Positions 44,576-53,222 of a stretch of DNA of 57,944 nt are shown in pieces. Made by a program: the position numbers and the translations under genes. The stretch lies in NCBI GenBank assembly GCA_028291615.1, contig JAQGHM010000063.1, positions 1-57,944 of the forward strand, read 5' to 3'. Origin of the DNA: Phycisphaerales bacterium. GTDB lineage: Bacteria > Planctomycetota > Phycisphaerae > Tepidisphaerales > Tepidisphaeraceae. The notes beneath the pieces were generated by a model that saw only the letters and a program-made list of their open reading frames with translations, was not told the DNA's origin and made no database searches. The number at the start of each line of letters is the position of its first letter. Position 1 is the stretch's first letter.

Positions 44576-45156
44576 ACAACAATCGCGCACAGCTACGTGA
44601 AGAGACGTTACGGCGGCAACTGCTGGAAACCCCGCGCCGCATCGTCATCGGCGCCTCAGGCGTCTTCGAGCCGGGCTGGACACCCACAGACGCACGCGAG
44701 TTCGACCTCCTCCAGGCGCAAACCTGGGAACGTTTCGTGCAACCCGAATCGATCGACTGTCTGATGGCCGAGCACGTATGGGAGCACCTGACGCTCGACC
44801 AAGGCCGCACCGCCGCTCTAACCTGCCGCCGCTTTCTCAAGCCCGGCGGTTACCTGCGCGTCGCCGTCCCCGACGGCCTCTTCCCCAGCGCCGACTACCA
44901 GGAATACATCAAGATCGGCGGCAAAGCCGGCGGTGGCGTCGTCGGCGGCCATCTGATCGTCTACACCTACGCGATGCTGCGCGACGTCTTCGAGTCGGCG
45001 GGATTCAAAACCACCCTGCTCGAATATCACGACGAAGCAGGCCAGTTCCATTATCAGGACTGGGACCCCGCGCAAGGAAAGATCCACCGCTCCAAGCGCT
45101 TTGACGATCGCGGCCCGATCTCAATCATCCTCGACGCTCACAAGCGGCACGAGTAA
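44572..45156 (+). CDS. SAM-dependent methyltransferase
   Basis: A 194-residue protein whose ATG overlaps the glycosyltransferase stop. Motifs: RIVIGASGVFEPGWTPTD as an atypical motif I, SIDCLMAEHVWEHLTLDQGR as post-motif, RRFLKPGGYLRVAVPDGLFP as motif III, and GGHLIVYTYAMLRDVFESAG. It belongs to the predicted methyltransferases of cell-envelope glycan clusters. It is the last gene of the right operon and converges with the acyl-CoA dehydrogenase gene across three bases. Confidence 0.82.
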   Translation: MNNNRAQLREETLRRQLLETPRRIVIGASGVFEPGWTPTDAREFDLLQAQTWERFVQPESIDCLMAEHVWEHLTLDQGRTAALTCRRFLKPGGYLRVAVPDGLFPSADYQEYIKIGGKAGGGVVGGHLIVYTYAMLRDVFESAGFKTTLLEYHDEAGQFHYQDWDPAQGKIHRSKRFDDRGPISIILDAHKRHE

Positions 45157-45159
45157 CCG

Positions 45160-46944
45160 CTACCCGAGAAGCGCATCAGCCTCGCTGATCGTCGCCGCAT
45201 CCTGGTTGACGAAGAGCGAGTTCAACCGCTGCGTGATCCGATTAGCCGCGCGTCGACAGAATCCCTTGCCGATGAGCAAGTCCCGCTGTAGATCGTGATG
45301 GCCATTCCCGTTGCCATTGGCGGTCGAGAGCATCGATTCGAGCTTGCTGATCACCGCCGCCATCGCGTACAGGTCCACCGCCGACCACGCCACGCGCTGC
45401 TGGAGAAGCTGCATGTCGAGGATGTCCTGCTTGTACGTCCGCAGCAGGCGCGATACCTCGCGCGCAAGCTGATTGGTCAGGCGGGCCAGCGTGTGCCCTT
45501 CAACCTCCAGTTGTTCGTGCAGGCCGGAAATGTCGGCGCCGATGACGATGTCCCGCCACTGCTCCCGCGCGAAGCGCGCCAGTCGTCCGAAGTTCCCGAT
45601 CGGGTGCTTGCCGGCGCGCAGGATCTGCTCGAACTCCTCTCCCACGCCCTTCATCCCAACAAGCGCAATGAAGGCGGTCATCACCTCGGTCGTCCCCTCC
45701 ACAATGCGGTTGATGCGCGCATCGCGCAGCGCCCGCTCCAGGCCATGCTCGCGCATGTACCCTTCGCCGCCCCAGATCTGCACCGCGTCGTCGGCGATCT
45801 GCCAGAGCCCTTCGGAGCAGAACAATTTTGCGATCGCCGTTTCCAGCATCATGTCTTCCGAATGCCGATCGACCAGCCCGGCGGCCAGATACGTCAGCGC
45901 GTCCATTGCAAACGTCGTCTCCGCCATGATCGCGAGCTTCTCCTTGATCAGGTGGAACTCACCGATCGGCCGGCCAAACTGCTGGCGCGACTTCGCGCGT
46001 TGCACCGACATGTTCAGCAGATGCTTCGCGCCACCGACACACCCCGCGCTAAGCGTGCACCGCCCGTAATCCAGGACGCTCAGCGCAACCTTAAGCCCCT
46101 TTCCATGTTGACCAAGGATGCGATCCGTCGGTACCGGCATATCCGTAAACCGCAGCGTCGCCTGCCACGACCCGCGTACCCCGCACTTGCTGCGATTCGG
46201 GCTCACAACCTCAAACCCCGGCAGGTCCGGCGTTACAATAAAAGCAGTCACCTTGTCCCGCGTCACCCCGTCAACCGTGATCGGCGTCTTCGCCATCACC
46301 GTGATCATCCCCGCCAGCGCCGCATTGGTCGCATAGCGCTTTTGACCATTGAGGATCCAATGAGAGCCGTCCGCACTCGGCCGGGCCTCCGTCTGCACGC
46401 TCGCCGCGTCCGAGCCGACATCAGGCTCGCTCAGCGAAAACGCTGCGAGCATCTCGCCCCGCGCCAGCGGCGGCAGAAAGCGACGCTTCTGCTCTTCATT
46501 CCCCATCAACACCAGCGCCTTCAAACCAATTGACTGATGCGCGCCCACCACCACCGCGGTCGAAGCGCAATGCGCGGAGATCCGCTCCAGCACCCTGCAG
46601 TACGCCGTGTGACTAAACCCGCCGCCCCCGTACTCGCGCGGCACCGTCATCCCCAGCACGCCCAGGCGTCCAAGTCCGTCGAGAACCGATTGCGGTATCC
46701 GCTCCTCAACGTCAATCCGATCCGCATCGACCTCCTTCTCCAGGAACGCATCCAGCCGAGCAAGAAGCTCGCCAGTACGCTGTGATTCAGCCAACTCCTG
46801 ACGCGGGTAGGGCACGACCTCGTCGAGCTTGACGCGGCCAAAGAAGAGGGATTTCACGAAGCCCGGCTCGGCCGCAGGCGCCGCCTCCAGCAGATCCTTG
46901 GCTTTCTCGATTTGCTCCTGGTCAGCACGTTTAAACGTCGGCAT
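45160..46944 (-). CDS. Acyl-CoA dehydrogenase (VLCAD-like, with C-terminal extension)
   Basis: A 594-residue flavoprotein of beta-oxidation. FAD/substrate motifs: LSEPDVGSDAASVQTEA (171-187), NGQKRYATNA (199-208), and the RQQFGRPIGEF signature (320-330). The catalytic base is Glu416 in RINRIVEGTTEV. The C-terminal about 140 residues form a helical extension as in very-long-chain/ACAD9-type enzymes, including an Asn-Gly run. It catalyses the first step, acyl-CoA to enoyl-CoA. It is the last gene of the fad operon, 29 bases after fadB/J-type. AAAGGA is upstream. Confidence 0.93.
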   Translation of the reverse strand: MPTFKRADQEQIEKAKDLLEAAPAAEPGFVKSLFFGRVKLDEVVPYPRQELAESQRTGELLARLDAFLEKEVDADRIDVEERIPQSVLDGLGRLGVLGMTVPREYGGGGFSHTAYCRVLERISAHCASTAVVVGAHQSIGLKALVLMGNEEQKRRFLPPLARGEMLAAFSLSEPDVGSDAASVQTEARPSADGSHWILNGQKRYATNAALAGMITVMAKTPITVDGVTRDKVTAFIVTPDLPGFEVVSPNRSKCGVRGSWQATLRFTDMPVPTDRILGQHGKGLKVALSVLDYGRCTLSAGCVGGAKHLLNMSVQRAKSRQQFGRPIGEFHLIKEKLAIMAETTFAMDALTYLAAGLVDRHSEDMMLETAIAKLFCSEGLWQIADDAVQIWGGEGYMREHGLERALRDARINRIVEGTTEVMTAFIALVGMKGVGEEFEQILRAGKHPIGNFGRLARFAREQWRDIVIGADISGLHEQLEVEGHTLARLTNQLAREVSRLLRTYKQDILDMQLLQQRVAWSAVDLYAMAAVISKLESMLSTANGNGNGHHDLQRDLLIGKGFCRRAANRITQRLNSLFVNQDAATISEADALLG

Positions 46945-46973
46945 AAACGGTCATCCTTTCTCTGGTGTCAGGT

Positions 46974-49166
46974 CTACAAACGAACGTCCTGAAGCGCGGG
47001 CAACGACTGAGTAGCAACTGCGGACGGCGATCGGACCGCGGCGGCAGGTCTTGGAAATGACCGATGCTCACTCGCAAGCTCGCAGAGCAACTCCGCCGGG
47101 GCGAAGCGAGGCCCGTGGCGGGTTGTGAGATCGTTCAGCCGGCGTACGACTTCTTCAATCCCAACATCCTCCGCGAACTTAGCCAGGCCGCCCCGGAACG
47201 GCGCAAACCCCAGGCCAAGCACCGTCGCAAGGTCAATGTCATCAGCCGAATCGGTAATCCCCTCGGCCAAAGTGCGAGCCGCCTCATTCACCATCGGCAG
47301 GATCAACCGCCACTGAATCTCCTCTGCAGAAACCGGCGCCGCTTGCACATGCGGCGCGACCAGCCGGCTCAATTCCACATTAACTTGCAGCTTCGGCGCA
47401 CTGCCCCGCTTCGCAGCAGGATGTACGTAGAAACCCCTCCCGCTCTTCTTCCCTAGCCAGCGCCGGCCGACCGCCTGTTCCACCGCCGGTGACAATTCCA
47501 CAGGATGCGCCATTACGTGCGACAGCGACTTCAGCACATGCAACGATACGTCTAGTCCAATTTCATCCAGCAGCTCGAACGGCCCCATCGGCATGCCCCA
47601 CTGCTTCATCGCGCTATCGATCTCGTCGATGGGCGTCCCCTCCGCCGCGAGCGCCAGCGCCTCCGCCAGGTGCGGGATCAAAAGCCGATTGACTAGGAAA
47701 CCCGGAGCATCGTTCACAACGACAGGCGTCTTCCCAAGGCGATTTGTCAGCGCGACCGCCGTCGCCAGCGAAGCATCATCCGTCTCAGGAGCGCGCACGA
47801 TCTCCACCAGCGGCATCTTGTTCACCGGGTTGAAGAAATGCAGACCCAACACCCGCGGCGGATGGGCCGTAGCGCGGGCAATGTCCGCAACCCGAAGCGA
47901 ACTGGTGTTGCTCGCAAGAATCGCGTCAGGCCGCGTCAACTTATCGAGCTGCGCAAAGACCTCGTGCTTCGCATCCAGGTTTTCAACCACCGCTTCGACA
48001 ACCAAATCCGCCAGATGCAATCCGCTCCAATCAATCGTCGGCGAAACGCGGTTGAATGCATGCCGCGCCGCCAGCTTGTCAAGCCGCCCAGCGATCACGT
48101 CTTCGTCCAGCAACTTCCGCACGCGCCCCAGCGCACCCGAGACCGCAGCCGGATCCACTTCCACCAGACGCACGCGAACGTTTGCCCGGATCAAGGCATG
48201 CACGATCCCCGCGCCCATCGTGCCGCCCCCAATCACCGCCGCGTAATTGATCTCGCGCGGCTTGGCCTTGAGCTGATCGCTGGCGCGCCGCTTAGCCCCC
48301 TGCCGCAGGAAGAAGAGCCGCAGGAGATTTCGGCATGCGTCGGTTTGCGTCAGTTCCAGTAGCGCCGCACGCTCCGCAGCCAGACCGGCCGAAAAGCCAT
48401 TGTCATAACCCGCCTTCAACACATCGATCAGCCGCAGCGGCGCAGGATAATTCCCAAACGTCCGCTCCTCAGTCTGCCGCCGGGCCATCGCGAGAATCCG
48501 ATTCCGTGCAGGCGTCAACCGGGCCGCCAGCCGCTCCATAACTCGAGGTTGCCGGCGATCGCGATGGCTCATCACCAACCGCTTCGCCGCCGCCAACAGC
48601 GCCTCCGGCCGCACCACTTCATCCACCAGTCCCGCCTTCTGCGCCTTACGCGGCGGCAGCGTCTTCCCCGCCAGCAGGATTGGCAGCGCCCTGGTCAGCC
48701 CAATCATCCGCGGCAACCGCGTCGTCCCGCCCCATGCCGGAATGATCCCCAGCTTGGTCTCGGGAAGACCGATTGAGATCGCGCCATCGTTGGCCGCAAC
48801 GCGATAGGTGCACGCCAGCGCCAATTCCGTCCCGCCGCCCAGGCAGTCTCCGTTGATCGCCGCTACCGTCGGCATCGGCAACCGCGCGATTCGTTCATAA
48901 AGCGACTGCCCCAGCGCCAGGTAACTCGTCACCGTCGGCCGATCCATGTCGCGGATCGCAAACAGATCCGCGCCCGCATTGAATGAGCGCGCCTTCGCCG
49001 ACGCAAAGATCACCCCCGCGGGCCTGGACAATTCCAGAGAATCAATGACCGCCGACAACCCCGACAGAAGCTGAGGCGTGCAGGTGTTCACCGGTTTCCC
49101 GGGTACATCGAGCCAGATCGTCATCACATTGTCGGGATCAGTCGCGGTTCGGATGGCAGAGTCCAT
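46974..49166 (-). CDS. Multifunctional enoyl-CoA hydratase / 3-hydroxyacyl-CoA dehydrogenase (FadB/FadJ type)
   Basis: A 730-residue fusion. The N-terminal crotonase domain has INGDCLGGGTELALACTYRV with Glu114, and GLPETKLGIIPAWGGTTRLP with Glu136, the two catalytic acids. The dehydrogenase begins at about 308 with the NAD motif VIGGGTMGAGIVHALI; SNTSSL (419-424) and LHFFNPVNKMPLVEIV with His443 give the active site. A second C-terminal helical domain follows, as in the full fusion. It hydrates enoyl-CoA and oxidises the 3-hydroxy product. It lies 24 bases after the thiolase. Confidence 0.94.
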   Translation of the reverse strand: MDSAIRTATDPDNVMTIWLDVPGKPVNTCTPQLLSGLSAVIDSLELSRPAGVIFASAKARSFNAGADLFAIRDMDRPTVTSYLALGQSLYERIARLPMPTVAAINGDCLGGGTELALACTYRVAANDGAISIGLPETKLGIIPAWGGTTRLPRMIGLTRALPILLAGKTLPPRKAQKAGLVDEVVRPEALLAAAKRLVMSHRDRRQPRVMERLAARLTPARNRILAMARRQTEERTFGNYPAPLRLIDVLKAGYDNGFSAGLAAERAALLELTQTDACRNLLRLFFLRQGAKRRASDQLKAKPREINYAAVIGGGTMGAGIVHALIRANVRVRLVEVDPAAVSGALGRVRKLLDEDVIAGRLDKLAARHAFNRVSPTIDWSGLHLADLVVEAVVENLDAKHEVFAQLDKLTRPDAILASNTSSLRVADIARATAHPPRVLGLHFFNPVNKMPLVEIVRAPETDDASLATAVALTNRLGKTPVVVNDAPGFLVNRLLIPHLAEALALAAEGTPIDEIDSAMKQWGMPMGPFELLDEIGLDVSLHVLKSLSHVMAHPVELSPAVEQAVGRRWLGKKSGRGFYVHPAAKRGSAPKLQVNVELSRLVAPHVQAAPVSAEEIQWRLILPMVNEAARTLAEGITDSADDIDLATVLGLGFAPFRGGLAKFAEDVGIEEVVRRLNDLTTRHGPRFAPAELLCELASEHRSFPRPAAAVRSPSAVATQSLPALQDVRL

Positions 49167-49190
49167 GATGCGCTCCGTTCGCTTCGAGGT

Positions 49191-50492
49191 TCAATTCAGT
49201 TCCAGCAGGATGGCCGCCCCCTGCCCGCCACCCACGCACAGTGCCGCCATGCCAAGCTCAAGATCGCGCCGCCGCATCTCCATGAGCAGCGTCAGCACCA
49301 GCCGCGCGCCCGTAGCGCCCACCGGATGCCCCAGCGCGATCGCGCCGCCATTGACGTTGAGCCGCTCAGGGTCGATCTCCCCCAGCGCATCGTCCCGATC
49401 GAGATGCTCGCGCGCAAAACGCGCCGAGCCCATCGCCGTCAGACACGCCAGCACCTGTGCCGCAAATGCTTCATTGATTTCGAAGAGCGGGATGTCTGAC
49501 AACACCAGCCCCGTTTGCCGCAGCAGCTTGTCGATCGCGAAAACCGGCCCCAATCCCATCCGCGCAGGATCGAGCCCCGCAACGGCATATGCACGAACGT
49601 AGCCCAGGATTGGCAATCCCTGCTCGCGCGCAAAGTTCGCATCGGCCAGCAGCATCGACACCGCGCCGTCGGTTATCTGGCACGAATTGCCCACCGTCAC
49701 CGTCCCATCCCGGCGATCAAACAACGGCCGCAGCTTCCCCAGCGCTTCCATTGTCTGATTAGCCCGCGGCCCCACGTCCCGCGTCACCGGCTCGAACCGA
49801 TCGCCCGCATAGAATGGGCTGATCTCCCCGTCGAACCGCCCCTGTTCCGCCGCCGCGCCGGCGCGCTGGTGCGAGCGCAGGGCGAATTCATCCTGCGCCT
49901 TTCGCGAGATGCCATACTCGTGCGCCAACACCTCCGCCGTCTTCCCCATGATCATGTCGCAGGACGGATCGGTCAGCCCCTGCTCCAGCGCCGCGATCGG
50001 CTTGAAATGCCGCGGCCGCAGCGCCGCCGTCGCCGTCGCCTTCTGCCAAACGCCTTTCGCGCGGGCCAGTCGAGACATCGGCTCCAGCGTCTCCTGCGGC
50101 AACAGCAGCGGCAACGTGCTCATCGACTCCGCCCCGCCCGCGAGAACCACCTTCGCCTCGCCCGATCGGATCCGCGCCGCCGCCTGCGCGACCGCCTCCA
50201 TTCCCGACGCACAATTCCGCTGCACGGTGAGCGCCGGCACACGATGCGGTACCCCGGCCCAGAGCGCCGCAATGCGCGCCGGGTTCGTCGCGTCCGCCGG
50301 CATCACCACATTTCCCAGGATCACCTCATCGACCAACTCGGCCGGAAAGTTGGCGCGATACAACGTCTCCTGCATCACCACCCGCGCCAGTTCCGTGACG
50401 TGCGTCTCCTTCAGCGCCGTCCCGGCCTTGGCCAATGGTGTGCGCGCGCCGGCGACAATGGCGACTCGATTGGTGTTCACGTTGGCAATCAT
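49191..50492 (-). CDS. fadI: Acetyl-CoA acyltransferase (3-ketoacyl-CoA thiolase, FadI type)
   Basis: A 433-residue degradative thiolase. The nucleophile is Cys94 (RNCASGME), the catalytic His is His389 (NGGAIALGHPVGATG) and the second Cys is Cys419 (CVGGGQGAA). The length and the start are closer to FadI, the partner of FadJ, than to FadA. It cleaves 3-ketoacyl-CoA with CoA. Its ATG overlaps the stop of the acyl-CoA synthetase (ATGA), so the pair is coupled. Confidence 0.9.
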   Translation of the reverse strand: MIANVNTNRVAIVAGARTPLAKAGTALKETHVTELARVVMQETLYRANFPAELVDEVILGNVVMPADATNPARIAALWAGVPHRVPALTVQRNCASGMEAVAQAAARIRSGEAKVVLAGGAESMSTLPLLLPQETLEPMSRLARAKGVWQKATATAALRPRHFKPIAALEQGLTDPSCDMIMGKTAEVLAHEYGISRKAQDEFALRSHQRAGAAAEQGRFDGEISPFYAGDRFEPVTRDVGPRANQTMEALGKLRPLFDRRDGTVTVGNSCQITDGAVSMLLADANFAREQGLPILGYVRAYAVAGLDPARMGLGPVFAIDKLLRQTGLVLSDIPLFEINEAFAAQVLACLTAMGSARFAREHLDRDDALGEIDPERLNVNGGAIALGHPVGATGARLVLTLLMEMRRRDLELGMAALCVGGGQGAAILLELN

Positions 50493-52336
50493 GGATGCAC
50501 CTCTTTCCCGTTGCCGTTGCCGTTGCCGTTTCCTGATGGCAATTCCTCGACAGGCGTAGCGACGATGGGCCCTTCCCGAAGGTCCCGCTTCAACAACTTC
50601 CCCAGCGCCGAGCGCGGAAGCTTTTCGACGAACTCGATCTGCGCCGGCACCTCGTAAGGCGCAAGGTGCTCACGGCAATGCGCCCGCAGATCCGCCTCCA
50701 ACTGCCGAGGATCCTCCGGCTTCACCGCCGCCACCACCACCGCCACCACCACCTGCGTGTGAACCGCATCCGGCCGCCCCACCACCGCCACATCGCTCAC
50801 CGCCTTGTGCGCGCGCAGCACCTTTTCCACCTTTCCCGGATAGATCTTCAAACCCGATCGGATGATCATGTCCTTCTTCCGATCGACGATCGAGAAATAC
50901 CCCTCCGCGTCGTAGCGAACGACGTCTCCCGTATGCAGCCACACCGTCCCCTCGTCGTCTTTGGTCAACGTACGCTCGGTCTGCTCGTGGTCGGCGTAGT
51001 ATCCGGACATGAGTTGCGGCCCGGCGACCAGCATCTCACCCGCCTCGCCCGGGGCAACGTCGCGATGCCCGCGGTCCAGATCGACCACGCGAATCCGCGT
51101 ATCCGGCATCGGCAGCCCAACGCAGCACGGCCGCGGCTCGCCCGGCAGGCTCGAATGCGTCACCGGCGCCGCCTCGGTCAGGCCGTACCCTTCCACAACC
51201 ATCACTCCCGTCAACCGCTGAAAACGCTCGGCAGTCTGCGGCGGAAGCGGCGCGGCGCCGCTGAAGCAGAGGCGGATTCCTTCCAGCGGCGCAAAGTCCT
51301 CCGTCTTTTCGATCTCATCACTCAGCGCATCACACGCCGCTGGGACCAGCGGAAACAGGGTCGGCCGATGACGCCTGATCAGATCCAGCGTCTCACCCGC
51401 ATCAAAACGCGTCACCACGATAATCGTCGAGGCGGCCAGGATCGGGCAGATCAGGCCCAGCGTCAGGCCGTAAACATGAAACGTCGGCAGGATCGTCAGG
51501 ACGCGCTCCTGCCCCGCCCGGCACGCCATCCACGTCGATACCTGCGTCGCATTGGCCAGCAGCGCCGCGTGCGACAGTTCCGCGAGTTTAAGCGTGCCCG
51601 TCGTGCCTCCGGTCGGTTGCAACACCGCCGTTTTGTGCGGGTCCGGCGCGACGCTGGGCGGGCGCGCTGGGGAATGGGCCAGCAGGTCCGCGAGCGGACG
51701 GTGCTCGATGCCGTCGCCGTTGGTGCTGCGGTTCTGCCAGAGCTTCATCTGGTATCCGACGCGCTTCAAAACGCTCTGGTAGAACTGCAGCGACACCCAG
51801 ACGAAGTGCTCCAGCCCCGACCCATGCGCCGCCCGCATCAATCCCTGCGCGAGCAGGTCCAGGCCCACCGCCACGCGCGGGCGCGTCATCGCCATGACCG
51901 CGCGGAGATCATCCTGTCCCATAAGCGGGCCGGCGTTCACCACGACCGCCCCGAGCTTCTGTACCGCGAAGAAACAGATGACCGATTCCGGGCAGTTGGG
52001 GAGCGCCAACAAGACGCGATCACCCCGCCGAACACCCAGTTCTGCAAAGCCCGCGGCTGCGCGATTCACCTGATCCAGCAACTCGCGATAGCTCCAGCGC
52101 TTGCCGTTGTAGAGGAGTGCCGTCACGTCGCCGTACCGGTCGGCTGACTGATCCAGGATTCGTCCCAGAGTCGTCGTGGGATAGTTGAGCGTGCGGGGAA
52201 TCCCCGCGCGATCGAGGTGCTTCAGCCAAGGCGGCTCGGCGGGTGGCGCGGGCGCTGCGGGCGGTGGGCTTGCGGCCAGGTCCACCGTCTCACCGTTCTT
52301 CCACCAGCGCCTGAAGCTGACGTGCGGCATGTTCAT
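50489..52336 (-). CDS. Long-chain acyl-CoA synthetase (AMP-forming)
   Basis: A 615-residue ligase from the ATG at 52336, with GGAGGAG upstream. The P-loop is PTGGTTG (241-247), VEGYGLTEAAPVTH carries the A5 Glu, WLHTGDVVRYDAEGYFSIVD is the A7/A8 region, and a lysine-rich C-terminal domain follows. It activates a fatty acid to the CoA thioester. The C-terminus ends in a short (Gly-Asn)n run encoded by a GGCAAC-type hexanucleotide repeat near 50506-50532. It overlaps the hydrolase gene before it and the thiolase gene after it by four bases each. Confidence 0.93.
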   Translation of the reverse strand: MNMPHVSFRRWWKNGETVDLAASPPPAAPAPPAEPPWLKHLDRAGIPRTLNYPTTTLGRILDQSADRYGDVTALLYNGKRWSYRELLDQVNRAAAGFAELGVRRGDRVLLALPNCPESVICFFAVQKLGAVVVNAGPLMGQDDLRAVMAMTRPRVAVGLDLLAQGLMRAAHGSGLEHFVWVSLQFYQSVLKRVGYQMKLWQNRSTNGDGIEHRPLADLLAHSPARPPSVAPDPHKTAVLQPTGGTTGTLKLAELSHAALLANATQVSTWMACRAGQERVLTILPTFHVYGLTLGLICPILAASTIIVVTRFDAGETLDLIRRHRPTLFPLVPAACDALSDEIEKTEDFAPLEGIRLCFSGAAPLPPQTAERFQRLTGVMVVEGYGLTEAAPVTHSSLPGEPRPCCVGLPMPDTRIRVVDLDRGHRDVAPGEAGEMLVAGPQLMSGYYADHEQTERTLTKDDEGTVWLHTGDVVRYDAEGYFSIVDRKKDMIIRSGLKIYPGKVEKVLRAHKAVSDVAVVGRPDAVHTQVVVAVVVAAVKPEDPRQLEADLRAHCREHLAPYEVPAQIEFVEKLPRSALGKLLKRDLREGPIVATPVEELPSGNGNGNGNGKEVHP

Positions 52337-53184
52337 GTAGCGTCTCCTCCTGCGAATAAAGCCCCCACGCGACCGGACGACGATGACGTCGGCGAGCGCT
52401 CTTTCAGGAAATCGATGACCTGCGGAACAACCTGATCCGGGCATTCGACCAGCGGGTTGTGGCCTGCGCCTGGGATCAGCAGGAAGCGGCTGGCGGGGAT
52501 GCGGTTGGCGGTGCCGCGGGCGTAGCAGCTTGGGATCAGGACGTCATGTTCGCCGGCAATCATCAGGGTTGGGGCTGCGATGGGATCTTGTTCGAGGTTG
52601 ATGTTGGCGGTGGCGAGGCAACGGAGTTGGCGGGCGACCGCGCGGGCGGAGACGCCCTGCTCCTGCTTTTCGCGGATGTGCTGGGCGATCAGGTTGGGTT
52701 GGGCATCGAGATATTCCGGGGCAGAGCCGAGGATCTCCACGGTGCGCGCGAAGGCGTCGGAGCGGAGGCGGCCCAGGGTTTGGCCGAGGAGCATGGATAC
52801 TTCTCGGAGATAGGGTGTGAAGCGGTCAGTGCAGGAGGCGAGGACGAGGCGATCGACGCGATTGGGGTGGTGGCCGGCGAGGTCCAGGGCGATGACTCCG
52901 CCCAGGGAGAGACCCAGGATGTGGGCGCGCTCAACCTGGAGGTAGTCGAGGAGTTCGATCAGGTCTGAGGTGTATGCGCCCAGGGTGGTCGCGTGGCGCT
53001 TGGTTTCGGAGAGGCCTATGCCTCGATTGTCAGGAAGGATCAGGCTGAAATGTTCGGCTAATTCTGGGACGACTGTGTCCCAGATGCGGGAGGTGACCCC
53101 TAAACCGGGGATGAGGAGAAGCGGGTCACCTTGGCCCAGCAACTTGTAGTAGCACCGGACGTCGGACAAAGCCGCCCATGCCAT
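52333..53184 (-). CDS. Alpha/beta hydrolase at the head of the fatty-acid operon
   Basis: A 283-residue alpha/beta hydrolase from the ATG at 53184, with GAGG upstream; a TTG at 53196 is open. The oxyanion strand is LLLIPGLGVTSRIWD (22-36), the nucleophile elbow is GLSLGG with Ser93, the acid lies in IAGEHDVLIPS, and the His in GAGHNPLVECP. It resembles 3-oxoadipate enol-lactonase and related esterases. It could hydrolyse fatty esters or acyl-CoA to feed or drain the pathway. It is the first gene of the operon and follows the palindrome at 53199-53222. Confidence 0.87.
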   Translation of the reverse strand: MAWAALSDVRCYYKLLGQGDPLLLIPGLGVTSRIWDTVVPELAEHFSLILPDNRGIGLSETKRHATTLGAYTSDLIELLDYLQVERAHILGLSLGGVIALDLAGHHPNRVDRLVLASCTDRFTPYLREVSMLLGQTLGRLRSDAFARTVEILGSAPEYLDAQPNLIAQHIREKQEQGVSARAVARQLRCLATANINLEQDPIAAPTLMIAGEHDVLIPSCYARGTANRIPASRFLLIPGAGHNPLVECPDQVVPQVIDFLKERSPTSSSSGRVGALFAGGDAT

Positions 53185-53198
53185 AAGTCGCCTCAACT

Positions 53199-53222
53199 GT
53201 TGATACGATGGTACGCATCAAC
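53199..53222. promoter_or_regulatory. Palindromic candidate operator of the fatty-acid operon
   Basis: The arms are GTTGATnCG and CGnATCAAC with a six-base centre; eight of twelve pairs match across 24 bases. It lies about 14 bases upstream of the hydrolase ATG (53184, minus strand). Its size and symmetry suit a TetR- or GntR-type dimeric repressor, such as those that sense acyl-CoA; no regulator gene is adjacent. Confidence 0.5.
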
